Part shown: positions 52,368 to 61,173 of the stretch, piece after piece | How the letters are laid out: each line of letters starts with the position of its first letter | Position numbering within the stretch: position 1 is the first letter of the stretch | Source of the DNA: Micromonospora phaseoli | GTDB taxonomy: Bacteria > Actinomycetota > Actinomycetes > Mycobacteriales > Micromonosporaceae | Assembly: GCF_900109115.1 (NCBI RefSeq) | Contig: NZ_FNYV01000008.1 | Location: 241,968-305,967 of the forward strand | Direction: 5' to 3' | DNA length: 64,000 bases | Position numbers and translations under genes: made by a program | Notes under the pieces: model-generated | Databases searched by the model: none | What the model was told of the DNA's origin: nothing | What the model saw: the letters and a program-made list of their open reading frames with translations, nothing else

Positions 52368-53357
52368 GTGATCCTTAGCGTTCCGTTGAGGTTGGCGAAG
52401 ACGATGGCCGGAGATGGTGTGGTACGCCCCCGTCTGACTGAGGCGCCGCGGGAAGTCCGTGCCGTGGTGGAGGAAGCGCTGGGCGAGCCGGTGAAGCTCG
52501 AACAGCCGGCCGCTGCGGGGTTCACGCCGTCGGTCGCGTCCGCCGTGACCGGTGGGTCTGGCCGGTCAGTGTTCGTCAAGGCTGCGCCGACCGGCGGCGG
52601 CCTTGGCGAGGCCGTGCGCACCGGTGTGCAGTTGGCGCCTCTCATCGGGGACTTGTCGCCACGGTTGCTGGCGGCGGAAGAACCCGAGGGCTGGGTCGTC
52701 GCCGTCTATGAGCACGTGCCGGGATTCACTGTCGAGCAGTGGGACGAGTCCGCAGTCGCCGCGATGCTGGACGTCCTGGCCGTAGTCCGGGAACGGCTGG
52801 CAGGCCCACCTCTGCCTGGGGCCATCCGGTATGCGGACGCGTTCGCTCCGATGCTGGGCGCCTGGCGGTCCCTGGCGCGCCGTCCGGGAGGTGACGCCTC
52901 CACAGTGGCGCATCTGCGCGACATCGAACTGCCGGTGCCGATCGCGGTTGATCTGCTGGCCGAGCTGGAGGAACAGTGGTTCGCGGCGGTAGGCCCGGGT
53001 GACGCGATGCAGCACGGGGACCTTCGGCGGGACAACGTCATCAGGTTTGCCGCCGACGGCGGGCAGCGGCTGTGGGTGGTGGACTGGACGCATGCGTGGA
53101 CCGGGCCGGGGTGGATGGACCTGGTGCGCCTGGCTCCGGACATGGCCGCGAGCGGTCGTGATCCCGAGGCCGTGTTGCGCCGCTCGTGCTGGGCGGACGC
53201 CGACCCGCATGCGGTCAATGTGGCACTGGCCGGCCTGGCGGGACGCGCCTGGCGGGACGGCCACCTGCCGGGCCTTTCCGCCTTGAGGAAGATGCAGCTC
53301 CAGCAAGCGGTTCCTACCCTCGTCTGGCTGGGTCGGCGCCTGCGCAGTAGCCCGTAG
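52368..53357 (+). CDS. Phosphotransferase (APH-like kinase) family protein
   Basis: A 329-aa protein with the aminoglycoside-phosphotransferase fold. The N-lobe includes VFVKAAPTGG and the C-lobe has the catalytic MQHGDLRRDNVI and metal-binding VVDWTHAWTGPGWMDLV. These enzymes phosphorylate small molecules, including antibiotics and metabolites; nothing here identifies the substrate and resistance should not be assumed. The start is GTG 52368, overlapping a preceding stop, or ATG 52404; similarity begins at VVRPRLTEAPREV. Confidence 0.85.
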   Translation: MILSVPLRLAKTMAGDGVVRPRLTEAPREVRAVVEEALGEPVKLEQPAAAGFTPSVASAVTGGSGRSVFVKAAPTGGGLGEAVRTGVQLAPLIGDLSPRLLAAEEPEGWVVAVYEHVPGFTVEQWDESAVAAMLDVLAVVRERLAGPPLPGAIRYADAFAPMLGAWRSLARRPGGDASTVAHLRDIELPVPIAVDLLAELEEQWFAAVGPGDAMQHGDLRRDNVIRFAADGGQRLWVVDWTHAWTGPGWMDLVRLAPDMAASGRDPEAVLRRSCWADADPHAVNVALAGLAGRAWRDGHLPGLSALRKMQLQQAVPTLVWLGRRLRSSP

Positions 53358-53530
53358 GGGAAGACTGCCGGCACCGACTTCCGACGCATCTTCTGGCCAG
53401 AGCTCCTTGAACGCAGGTAGACGCTGGATGCGGGAGGGTGAGTCTCGCGCACGCCCAAGATCGATCAAGCCCTTTTGAGTGGTGTGTCTCATTCGTGATT
53501 CTTCGAGGGGTGGGGTTACGCGGTGGGGTC
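53358..53530. other. Intergenic region
   Basis: No gene. A segment near 53470-53510 (CCTTTTGAGTGGTGTGTCTC and following) is less GC-rich and resembles the ends of some actinobacterial insertion sequences, but no partner end or transposase is next to it. Confidence 0.25.
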
Positions 53531-54322
53531 TCAGCGATCGCGGGGGATCCGCCCTTCGGGGACTCGTTCGAGCCGCGTCCAGCCGCGCCACCCGCGTTGC
53601 TCGAGGATCGCCAGCAGCCGTCGAGCGACCGGTGCGGACTCGGTCATTGCCGCGTCCAGCAGGGCCGAGAGCGGGTCCGTCCGGTCGGCGCCGCCGATCT
53701 CCAGCTCACCGCTCTGGACAGCGCGGATGCGGAGGTGCTCGACGAGGTCGGCGAGTTCGACGACTCGCGGATCGTCGGGCGGCCAATCCGGTGCGGAGCC
53801 GAGGAGGCGATAGAGGTGTGTCATGTCCGGGTCCTCGTCCAGGTGGCGGTGCTTCTCGGCGATCACGGCGTCGATGCTGAGCGGAACCTGCGCGGCGAGC
53901 ATGATCCAGGCGTCCCTCTCGAGCACGATGTAGCCCTCGCCGACGCCGAGCCCGCGCAGCCGGTCCAGGTAGTCCACGACGCTCTGGGGAAGAGCCAGGT
54001 GGTCGCCGGCGGCGAGCTTGGCGATCCGCTTGCGGTTGCTCTGGAGGCGACGGATGTCGGCGCTCAAGGCCTTGTCGATCTCCTCGACTGCTCGGGCGAA
54101 CTCATCGGGGCCGGCGACGAGGAGTTCCTGCACTCGAGCGAGGGGCACGCCCGCATCCGCCAGCACGCGGATCCGGATCAGCCGCACGACGGCGGCTGCG
54201 TCGTAGCTGCGGTAGCCGGACTGGTCGCGTTCGGGCTCGGCGAGCAGGCCGATCTGGTGATAGTGCCGCACCGTTCGCACCGTCACCCCGGCGTAGGAGG
54301 CCAGTTGGCTGATCGTGAGCAT
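53531..54322 (-). CDS. MerR-family transcriptional regulator
   Basis: A 263-aa regulator with an N-terminal MerR winged helix (LTISQLASYAGVTVRTVRHY, HQIGLLAEPERDQSGYRSYD) followed by the long dimerisation helix and a TipAS-like helical C-terminal region of about 150 residues. The effector is probably a small organic molecule; no metal-binding cysteines are visible. It lies 15 bases downstream of an alpha/beta hydrolase gene on the same strand and likely regulates it. Confidence 0.88.
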   Translation of the reverse strand: MLTISQLASYAGVTVRTVRHYHQIGLLAEPERDQSGYRSYDAAAVVRLIRIRVLADAGVPLARVQELLVAGPDEFARAVEEIDKALSADIRRLQSNRKRIAKLAAGDHLALPQSVVDYLDRLRGLGVGEGYIVLERDAWIMLAAQVPLSIDAVIAEKHRHLDEDPDMTHLYRLLGSAPDWPPDDPRVVELADLVEHLRIRAVQSGELEIGGADRTDPLSALLDAAMTESAPVARRLLAILEQRGWRGWTRLERVPEGRIPRDR

Positions 54323-54337
54323 GGGCTCCAGACTGCC

Positions 54338-55147
54338 TCAACCGGCAACACCGCGGATCGCCTCGGCGATCGCGCGGAAGTCCTTGCGGAGGATCGCGCC
54401 GTGATTGCTCGCGACCTTGGCGTGAATCGTGATGTGCGGGTTGCGTTCGGCCACCGCAGGCACGCTGGCGCGGATCATCTCCTGCCCGTCCCCCTTGCTG
54501 CCGAACGACGTTCCGGATGCGAGCACATACCGGGTGGGGACGGTGATCCTGTCCATCACCGGACCGAGTTCCCGTTCACGCGCGAGCTTGCCGACTTCGA
54601 TGTTGCATTCGGCCATCTCCAGGGCGGTCATTCGCGGCGTGAGTCCCGTCACGCGGAGTGGCACCATCAGCCATTGCAGGCGACGGAAGACCTTTCGGAT
54701 CCCTTGCTCCATCTCGTCCGTGAGCCAGTCGTGCGGCTGTGCCCCATCGACCAGCACAGCGCCGATCGTCCGGTCCGGATTGCGGCTCGCCCAGTGTGCG
54801 GCGACGAAGGCGCCGTACGACCACCCGACCACCAACGCTCGGTCGACACCTCGAGCGTCGAGTACGGCATCGACATCGTGGACGGCGGCCTTGAACGAAT
54901 AATCCGCCGAACGTCCGGACCTGCGCCCACGGGCCCGCTCGTCGTAGGTGATGTGCCGCCAGTCTGGCCCGAGTTCGGCGATGACCCGCCGCCAGTAGCC
55001 CTGGGTCGCGAACTGGCCGTTGAGGTAGATCACCGGCGTTCCGGAGCCACCTGAATCGGTGACGGCCAGAGCAGTGTCGTCGACCGGCACCATGCCGGTC
55101 CAGGTCGGGGTCGAGGACGAGGTCGAGGTCGAGGTCGTGTTGGTCAT
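54338..55147 (-). CDS. Alpha/beta hydrolase
   Basis: A 269-aa alpha/beta-hydrolase-fold enzyme. The nucleophile elbow is GWSYG, the oxyanion region is YLNGQFATQGYWRRV and the late His is in KVASNHGAILRKDF; VLVDGAQPHDWL follows strand 6. The N-terminus carries a run of Ser/Thr (TSTSTSSSTPTW) caused by a short GAGGTC repeat in the DNA. ATG 55147 follows AGGAG. It is co-transcribed with a MerR regulator. The substrate is unknown; esterase or lactonase activity is typical. Confidence 0.86.
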   Translation of the reverse strand: MTNTTSTSTSSSTPTWTGMVPVDDTALAVTDSGGSGTPVIYLNGQFATQGYWRRVIAELGPDWRHITYDERARGRRSGRSADYSFKAAVHDVDAVLDARGVDRALVVGWSYGAFVAAHWASRNPDRTIGAVLVDGAQPHDWLTDEMEQGIRKVFRRLQWLMVPLRVTGLTPRMTALEMAECNIEVGKLARERELGPVMDRITVPTRYVLASGTSFGSKGDGQEMIRASVPAVAERNPHITIHAKVASNHGAILRKDFRAIAEAIRGVAG

Positions 55148-55329
55148 GGCGTCTCCTTTCCGTTCCGCAACGTGTGATCGAGCGTGCAGGGTTGACGCTG
55201 CGTCGGGGTCAAGCCTCAAAAGGGGGCTTTATCATGCGAAAATCCGTGCTACGCGGTGATGTTCCCCGGGTTCGGTGGGTTGGTTGACTCGTCAGGCCCG
55301 TCGCTCGTTGAGGACAGACGTGCCGAGGA

Positions 55330-55431
55330 GTAATCCACCGGACTTTTCGTCGTAAGGTCCTTGATCTGCTCAAGGCCGGGCCGGCCGGGCGGTCGGTCGC
55401 GGAGCTGGTTCGGGACTTGGAGATCCAGTGA
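55330..55431 (+). mobile_element. IS3-family orfA fragment
   Basis: The plus strand reads FRRKVLDLLKAG then GRSVAELVRDLEIQ and stop. This is the start of the helix-turn-helix OrfA of IS3-family elements (FRRKVLDLV..G...AEVARDLGIS). It breaks off inside the HTH. The left terminal repeat was not identified. Confidence 0.6.
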
Positions 55432-55748
55432 ATCCGCAGGCCGATAGTGCCGTGCAGATGATGGCGGCCGCCGTCCGTGTCCGGCTCGAGAACCTCGTCG
55501 AACTCGAACAGTTCGGCATCCTTCGCCGGAGCCGTCCCGCTCGAAAGCATGGGCGCCCGGGCACCGGGTACCCACCGGGCATGGGTAGCCAAAAGCGCAA
55601 CAAGCATGACAGCGGCGGCGAGTCGGCGCGGGGCAGCCGGCACCCGGGCAGCGGAGCACGGGGCCGGCAGGGGGCCACGGTGGAGCACTCGCCGGGCCAG
55701 CGGCATGAGCGCACCGCGACCGGGTCGGCCGGCACCGAGCGCGACCAT
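55425..55748 (-). pseudogene. Truncated secreted protein gene inside the IS3 remnant
   Basis: The minus strand has a signal-peptide-like segment RRLAAAVMLVALLATHARWV followed by PGARAPMLSSGTAP, KDAELFEFDEVLEPDTDGGR and HHLHGTIGLRIHW, which then runs into the IS3 OrfA fragment. The gene is therefore cut at about 55425 by the insertion sequence and only the first hundred or so codons remain. No family recognised. Confidence 0.4.
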
Positions 55749-55825
55749 GGCCGGTCAAAGGCGGCCCGGGAGGGGCGGGTCAACCGCCAGGGTACGGCCT
55801 GACCCGCGGCCGCCGCGCCTGCCTG

Positions 55826-56008
55826 GTGCGGCTCCTGTCCGCACAGTTGCAATCCGACGAGCGGGATTGCCGGTGGCGCGCCGTACGAGACTGGGCAACT
55901 GCTCAGCGTTTCTACAACCAGCGCCGCCGGCACTCCGGCTGCGACTGGCGCTCACCCATCGACTACAAACGACTAACCGCCCGCCTCCCGGAGGCCCAGG
56001 CCGCATGA
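55826..56008 (+). mobile_element. IS3-family transposase (orfB) C-terminal fragment
   Basis: A 60-codon frame with RFYNQRRRHSGCDWRSPIDY, the hallmark end of IS3-family integrase-core transposases (FYNxRRRHSxxGxxSPxxYE). The DDE core upstream is missing. It is on the same strand as the OrfA fragment 400 bases to the left, so the two are probably the ends of one deleted element. Confidence 0.75.
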
Positions 56009-56043
56009 CGGAGCCCTCCACGGTTTCAACTCCCGTGGGCGCT

Positions 56044-57144
56044 TCATGGCGGGCTGGCGGCAGGTAGGAGCTGCGCGGGCGGATACAGATGTTGCTCGGC
56101 CAGATCGTCTAGGAAGGTCTGGCAGCATCCGACGAACCGGGCGAACTCGTCGAGATCCGCCTCGTCCTCCCCAGGGCGGTCGACCCCCCAGTCGCCGGCT
56201 GCGGCAGTCAACCTCTGCCAGCGGTGACGAGCGTCGGCGGCGTCCAGCGGACGGCGCAGGCACCGGGGGTCGCGCATCAGGAACCCGATGGCGTAGTGGT
56301 CGATGACGTGCTGAAGACGAAGCTGCAGTTCGCGCCCCTGCACACGGGCATATGGGGCGGCGTCCGTGGAGATTCCCCACCGTGCCTGCAGGCACACCAT
56401 CGTGGCGCCACGGATGAACGTGTGGAGTGCGGCCGACGGGTCGCTCGCCCGGAAGTAGTAGAGGAACGGGAAGCGCTGGGTGTCCTCGTCCACCGAGATC
56501 AGCCTCTCCTGCAGGCTCTGGAGGTAGGAGCCTCCTCCCAGGACCACCAACTCCGCCGCGCGTACCGGGTCGTCGGCCTGAGTCTGCACCGTACGCGCCG
56601 CGCTTCTGAGCTCTGAGGTGAGCGGGTAAATCGACAAGATATACGTGATTGCCGCGGTGATCAGGCCGAAGCCCGCAGCGGCCTCAATGACGGTAATCAG
56701 GCGCAGTGTGTCCGTTCCACCGACGATGTCGCCGAAGCCCACCGTCGTCAAGGACATGCCGCTCATGTACAAGGCGTCGAGGAAGTTCAGCGAACCGTAG
56801 GAAACCGAGGGCGAGTAGGAGAGCCCGGCCATGTTCGGCAGGAACAACAGCGCGAAACCTGCCCACATGAGCGCCGTCCACACCACCACGATCGCCAGCA
56901 CGGCGAGCATCCCCGCGCTCGACAGGATCCGCGGACGGCCGGCGCAGCGAGCCAACAAGCGGGTGGCCGACCACACCCCGACTCCGGTCACGAGAGTGAC
57001 CGGCCCCCGGCGCGTGGGGTGCAGCACGGTCATCACAGCGTCCACGATCCCGAGGGCTATGAGTAGAACCCCGGCGGTGACAGCCCACACCCGTGCCCCC
57101 CAACCCGCACCGGAGCCTGCGGCCCGACGATGCAACGTATCCAT
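56044..57144 (-). CDS. Two-pore-segment potassium channel family protein
   Basis: A 366-aa membrane protein. After one or two N-terminal helices (AVTAGVLLIALGIVDAVMTV) come a helix (MLAVLAIVVVWTALMWAGFA), the pore loop with selectivity filter TTVGFGD, and the inner helix LITVIEAAAGFGLITAAITY. The C-terminal 190 residues are cytoplasmic and helical, without a recognisable RCK domain. It should conduct K+ or act as a related cation channel. The start at ATG 57144 is preferred over GTG 57189; neither has a good ribosome binding site. Confidence 0.82.
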   Translation of the reverse strand: MDTLHRRAAGSGAGWGARVWAVTAGVLLIALGIVDAVMTVLHPTRRGPVTLVTGVGVWSATRLLARCAGRPRILSSAGMLAVLAIVVVWTALMWAGFALLFLPNMAGLSYSPSVSYGSLNFLDALYMSGMSLTTVGFGDIVGGTDTLRLITVIEAAAGFGLITAAITYILSIYPLTSELRSAARTVQTQADDPVRAAELVVLGGGSYLQSLQERLISVDEDTQRFPFLYYFRASDPSAALHTFIRGATMVCLQARWGISTDAAPYARVQGRELQLRLQHVIDHYAIGFLMRDPRCLRRPLDAADARHRWQRLTAAAGDWGVDRPGEDEADLDEFARFVGCCQTFLDDLAEQHLYPPAQLLPAASPP

Positions 57145-57189
57145 GCTGTTCGAACCGTTCCGACGGCAGCCACGCGCATGCCGGCTCAC

Positions 57190-57813
57190 ACCTCACGCAT
57201 CCGCCTCTGACGCTGCGGCCCCATCGTTTCGTCCGGGTCGGCGGACCAAGTCGAGGCCCTCGTGCTGTCCTTGCCTGTCACCGGCAGTCGTGCCGCTGCA
57301 CACCCGATTTCACCCGGCTCGTCGGTCGAGGATCATCGGATCTTCGCGGCGCAGCCGGTCGTCACCGACGCCACCTCGACTCCCTGCATTCGATCCGGGC
57401 TACTCGTTTCGTCAGCACATTATCCGCGACCGGGCTGCTCAGATGGCCATTCCGGGATTCGCCACCGGGGCTCCACTGCCCTCGCGCAGGGCTGGCCGGC
57501 CAGCCTCCTGCTCGGGACTTCTCCTGTGGACCAACCCCGGATGACTCTGTCCGGCTGCCGTCGTCTGTCTCATCGCCGGCCGGACGGCGACAGTCCGGCT
57601 CATCGAGCGTCGTCCGCGGGGACCAGCCGCCAGGCGCACTCGCCAACGTAGGCCCGGCCGGTAACGGCGCCTTCGACGGCGGCGATCCGAACCGCAGCGC
57701 CGGCCGGGGCCCGAGCGTGGATCGCCTGCGACTCGCCACCCTCGCCGCAGCCCGATCCGGTGATCGCTCGGGGTTTCCCCTGCACGACGCGGTCGAGCCG
57801 GAACGCTGAACGG
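57190..57813. other. Long stretch without a confident gene
   Basis: No complete gene is supported. At 57600-57790 the minus strand has a coding-like frame, PRAITGSGCGEGGESQAIHA then AAVEGAVTGRAYVGECAWRL, ending at a stop (57600), but upstream it runs antisense to the DUF1345 gene with no sensible start; it may be a 3' gene fragment. The left 400 bases show nothing recognisable. Confidence 0.3.
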
Positions 57814-58470
57814 GTGGAGCAGCGATCGGACGGACCGGCGCGGAGAGGTTTGCTGTCGGTCAAGCGTGCCCTGTGGTCGCTGGCCGTCGGCGTCGTCGCC
57901 GGGACGGCCACCGCGCTGCTCGGGGCGCCGGAGCTGACCCCGCTGGTGATCTGGACGATTGCGGCGGGCACGATCCTCGTCTGGGTGTGGCGGGCCTGCT
58001 GGTCGGCGAGCCCGGAGCGTACCGAGCAGCTTGCCGAGGCGGAGCAGCACTCCCGTTCCACCGACTCGGCGATCCTGATCGCGTCCGTCATCAGCCTCGC
58101 CGCCGTGGCCGAGGCGCTCGTTCGGGCCTCGAACCAGCAGGACACCGTGGCTGTCATGCTGGTGATCCTCAGCGTCGTCGCGGTGGTCCTGGCGTGGGCG
58201 CTGGTGAACACGGTCTTCGCGTTCAAGTACGCCCGGCTGTACTACCGCGACGACGGCGGCATCGACTTCAAGCGGGACGATCCACCGGCGTACGCCGACT
58301 TCGCGTACGTCGCCTTCACGGTCGGCATGTCCTACGCCCCGGGCGAGAACGAACCGACCAGCAACCGCATGCGCCGGATCGCGCTCGGGCACGCGCTGCT
58401 CTCGTACACCTTCGGAACCGGCATCCTGGCCGTCGCCATCAACCTGGTCACCAACCTGGGCCAGTCGTGA
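57814..58470 (+). CDS. DUF1345 membrane protein
   Basis: A 218-aa integral membrane protein with five helices, matching DUF1345. Markers are LAVGVVAGTATALLGAPELT, STDSAILIASVISLAAVAEA, WALVNTVFAFKYARLYYRDD and YVAFTVGMSYAPGENEPTSN. The function of the family is unknown. The start is GTG 57814; a later TTG (57850) is possible because the first 13 residues look non-conserved. Confidence 0.83.
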   Translation: MEQRSDGPARRGLLSVKRALWSLAVGVVAGTATALLGAPELTPLVIWTIAAGTILVWVWRACWSASPERTEQLAEAEQHSRSTDSAILIASVISLAAVAEALVRASNQQDTVAVMLVILSVVAVVLAWALVNTVFAFKYARLYYRDDGGIDFKRDDPPAYADFAYVAFTVGMSYAPGENEPTSNRMRRIALGHALLSYTFGTGILAVAINLVTNLGQS

Positions 58471-58712
58471 CCCGCGCGGCATCGACATGCGCCGGCTGCT
58501 GGAACGGATCCGTTAGGGCGAATCCGAGCTGCGTCATCACCCACACGATGACGGGCGACGTCTGCGGCGGACGAAGGCGCTGGTCGCAGCCGGGAGCGGT
58601 CGATGGTGCCCAGGCGGATCGCCGCGCCGACCGACCTCGACGCGCCACGTGACCGCGAGCGGAACGGACGGGAGTGCCCGATGACGGTCGCCGGTGGCAG
58701 GAAAGTCGGTGG
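58471..58712. other. Intergenic region
   Basis: About 240 bases between the DUF1345 and MscS-like genes, with no convincing gene. GGAAAG at about 58701 serves the MscS-like start. Confidence 0.3.
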
Positions 58713-59726
58713 ATGACCATGAAGATGGTCCTGGTGGTCGCGGTGGCCCTGGTGGTCGCAGCGGGCCTGCTGGCTGGCGTGGTGGTCCAGCGTCGGGCCG
58801 GTGGTCGTAGCTACCGTTGGCTGCTCGCGCCGCTGTACCGCGCATGCCGACGCCCCGCCATCGCCGTGCTGCTCCTCGCGGCGCTGTATGCCGGAATCCG
58901 CGCGTACCCCGGCGCGGGACCCCCCATCGTCCGGCGCGTCGTCCTGGTGCTGTTGATCGCGACCGTGACGTGGCTGGTACTTCGCGCCCTGCACGTCGCC
59001 GAGGGGGCCGCGTTCAGCCGGCTGCCGGGCGAGACGCGGGCCGACCGCCGGCTCCGCCGCGCCCGCACCCAGATCCGACCGGTACGGCGCCTCACCTCGG
59101 TCGGGGTGACGGTCGTGGGGATGGGCCTGATCCTCACCACGTTCCCTTCGCTGCGCGCCATCGGGCTGTCCGTGCTCACCTCGGCGGGTGTCGTCGGCGC
59201 GCTGCTCGGCCTGTCCGCACGCACCGCGCTCGGCAACGCCTTCGCCGGCATCCAGGTCGCGTTCGCCGACGGACTCCACGTGGGGGACGTGATCGTGGTC
59301 GACGGGCAGTGGGGGCGCGTCGAGGAGGTGAAGCTGACAAACGTGGTCGTCCGGCTCTGGGACGACCGGATGCTCATCCTGCCCACCACCTGGTTCACCG
59401 AGCACCCCTTCCAGAACTGGACCCGGCATGGGACGCGGGTGGTCGGCGAGACCCGGCTCCACGTCGATCACACCGCGGACCTGGACGACCTCCGCACCGA
59501 GACGAGGCGGATCGTCGAATCGTCACCACTGTGGGACCGGAACCAGTGGGTGCTGCAGATGGTGGATGCGACGCCCCAGACCGTCGTCGTCCAGGTCCAG
59601 GCATCGGCGGCCGACGGGCCGAGTGCGTGGGACCTCCGCTGCGACGTCCGCGAGAGCCTCATCCGGTACCTGCGCGACCACCACCCCGAGTGGCTGCCCC
59701 GCACCCGCAGCGAGTACCACCCCTGA
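58713..59726 (+). CDS. MscS-family mechanosensitive ion channel
   Basis: A 337-aa membrane protein. Four helices precede the pore helix TSAGVVGALLGLSARTALGN, whose Gly/Ala pattern is that of MscS TM3, followed by the beta domain FADGLHVGDVIVVDGQWGRV and EVKLTNVVVRLWDDRMLILP. The C-terminal alpha/beta part (SAADGPSAWDLRCDVRESLI) is complete. It opens under membrane tension to release solutes during hypo-osmotic shock. ATG 58713 has GGAAAG seven bases before it. A strong terminator follows. Confidence 0.9.
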   Translation: MTMKMVLVVAVALVVAAGLLAGVVVQRRAGGRSYRWLLAPLYRACRRPAIAVLLLAALYAGIRAYPGAGPPIVRRVVLVLLIATVTWLVLRALHVAEGAAFSRLPGETRADRRLRRARTQIRPVRRLTSVGVTVVGMGLILTTFPSLRAIGLSVLTSAGVVGALLGLSARTALGNAFAGIQVAFADGLHVGDVIVVDGQWGRVEEVKLTNVVVRLWDDRMLILPTTWFTEHPFQNWTRHGTRVVGETRLHVDHTADLDDLRTETRRIVESSPLWDRNQWVLQMVDATPQTVVVQVQASAADGPSAWDLRCDVRESLIRYLRDHHPEWLPRTRSEYHP

Positions 59727-59770
59727 GCCCGGACACCCCCGGCTCACTCCGTGCGCGGTCGGGCCCTGTT

Positions 59771-59798
59771 CAGGCGCCGCCGCCTTCGGCGGCGCCTG
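59771..59798 (+). terminator. Perfect stem-loop after MscS-like gene
   Basis: CAGGCGCCGCCG and CGGCGGCGCCTG pair perfectly around CCTT. It lies between the convergent MscS-like gene and the small gene at 59807, so it may serve both strands. Confidence 0.85.
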
Positions 59799-59806
59799 TG
59801 CCGGTG

Positions 59807-60001
59807 TCACCCGTTCAAAGCCGTCGAGTCCAGGAAGCTCGGACGTTCCGTGACCCGCCGTAACGGAAGGTCGCGGTCGGCGAGCGCGTCGGTGGCGACG
59901 CAGTACCAGCGGCGGCGGGTGAGGGGGCAGTAGACAGCCGTCGGCGGAGACCGTCCGACCCCATCGACCAGCGGCTTCGACGCTCCGTCGGCGCCGATCA
60001 T
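59807..60001 (-). CDS. Small hypothetical protein coupled to alcohol dehydrogenase
   Basis: A 64-aa basic protein. Its ATG overlaps the TGA of the dehydrogenase gene (ATGA), a strong sign of translational coupling. The sequence PTAVYCPLTRRRWYCVATDA then LADRDLPLRRVTERPSFLDS has two cysteines and GC-biased codons but matches no family known to me. Being last in a three-gene operon and ending just before a terminator supports a real gene. Confidence 0.55.
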   Translation of the reverse strand: MIGADGASKPLVDGVGRSPPTAVYCPLTRRRWYCVATDALADRDLPLRRVTERPSFLDSTALNG

Positions 60002-61173
60002 CGGGCGGGCTCGAAGACGGCGCGGACGCAGCCGTCGAGCTTGTTCTTGAACATGTTGTACCCGTGTGGCGCCTCGTCGAGTGGCATGGTGTGTGTCGCG
60101 AGGTGTTCGGTGACCAGTTCGCCGCGTGCCATCCGTTCGAGCAACATCGGGATGTAGCGGTGGCCGTGCTGTTGGGCGCCGCGCAGGGTGAGGCCCTTGT
60201 TCATCAGCGCCCCGAGCGGGAACTTGTCGACGAGGTTGGCGTACACGCCGAGCAGGAACACGCTCCCGCCCTTGCGGCAGTGGTAGATGGCCTCCCGGGC
60301 GGCGATTGGACGGTCCGATTCCAGGCGTAGCTGCTGTTTGACCTGGTCGTACAGGTATTGCGGTCCGGTGCTGTGGGACTCCATCCCCACCGCCTCGATG
60401 CACACGTCAGGCCCGCGCCCGCCGCTGCGTTCCAGCAGTTCACCGCCGACGTCCTGGGTCTGGTAGTTGAGCGACTCCACGCCCAGGTACTTCTCCGCCA
60501 TCTGCAGCCGATTGGCGAAACGGTCAATGATGATCACCCGCTCCGCGCCGAGCAGGACAGCCGCGCGGGCGGCCATCTGGCCCACCCCGCCGGCACCCCA
60601 CACCGCGACCACGTCACCGGCCTTGACCCCACCGAGGTCCGCGCCCATCCAGCCGGTCGGGGCGGCATCGGAGGCGAAGAGAGCACGTTCGTCGCTTACC
60701 TCGTCCGGGACGGTGAAGGCTCCCTGGTCGGCGTAGGGGACGCGGATGTACTCGGCGTGGCTGCCCGCGAAGCCGCCGAGCGCGTGCGAGTAGCCGTAGC
60801 AGCCGCCGGGTGCAAAGCCCCAGATGCTTTCGGTGATCGCGGGGTTGGTGTTGCCGTTGTCGCACAAGGAGTACTGCTGTTGCTGGCAGTACCAGCAGTG
60901 GCCGCAGGAGACGAACGAGCAGACCACCACCCGATCGCCCACCTTGTGCTTACGCACCTGCGGGCCGACCTCGACCACCTCGCCCAGGAACTCGTGCCCG
61001 AGGACGTCGCCCCGCTCCATGAACGGGATGTAGCCGCCCAGCAGGTGCAGGTCGGAGCCGCACGTCGCCGTCTTGCGCACCCGGATGATGGCGTCCTGCT
61101 CGTTGCGCATCGTCGGGTCCGGAACCTCGTCCACCGACAGTTCGTTGACGCCTTGCCACAGCAGTGCCTTCAC
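59998..61173 (-). CDS. Zinc-dependent alcohol / formaldehyde dehydrogenase-like protein
   Basis: A 391-aa medium-chain dehydrogenase of the glutathione-independent formaldehyde dehydrogenase type. Catalytic zinc ligands are in TCGSDLHLLGG and GDVLGHEFLGEVVEVG; four cysteines for structural zinc lie in SCGHCWYCQQQQYSLCDN; the NAD-binding motif is AVWGAGGVGQMAARAA. The insertion around GPQYLYDQVKQQLRLESDRP is usual in this subgroup. Substrate may be an aldehyde or alcohol. The GTG start overlaps the stop of the upstream gene, and the next gene overlaps its own stop, forming a three-gene operon. Confidence 0.9.
   Translation of the reverse strand: MKALLWQGVNELSVDEVPDPTMRNEQDAIIRVRKTATCGSDLHLLGGYIPFMERGDVLGHEFLGEVVEVGPQVRKHKVGDRVVVCSFVSCGHCWYCQQQQYSLCDNGNTNPAITESIWGFAPGGCYGYSHALGGFAGSHAEYIRVPYADQGAFTVPDEVSDERALFASDAAPTGWMGADLGGVKAGDVVAVWGAGGVGQMAARAAVLLGAERVIIIDRFANRLQMAEKYLGVESLNYQTQDVGGELLERSGGRGPDVCIEAVGMESHSTGPQYLYDQVKQQLRLESDRPIAAREAIYHCRKGGSVFLLGVYANLVDKFPLGALMNKGLTLRGAQQHGHRYIPMLLERMARGELVTEHLATHTMPLDEAPHGYNMFKNKLDGCVRAVFEPAR

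Noticed and set aside
52368..53357. APH-like kinase as an aminoglycoside resistance gene
   Set aside because: Only the general phosphotransferase motifs are visible; the family acts on many substrates and the context gives no antibiotic link.
53470..53510. Possible insertion-sequence end near CCTTTTGAGTGGTGTG
   Set aside because: No second end, target duplication or transposase was found close by.
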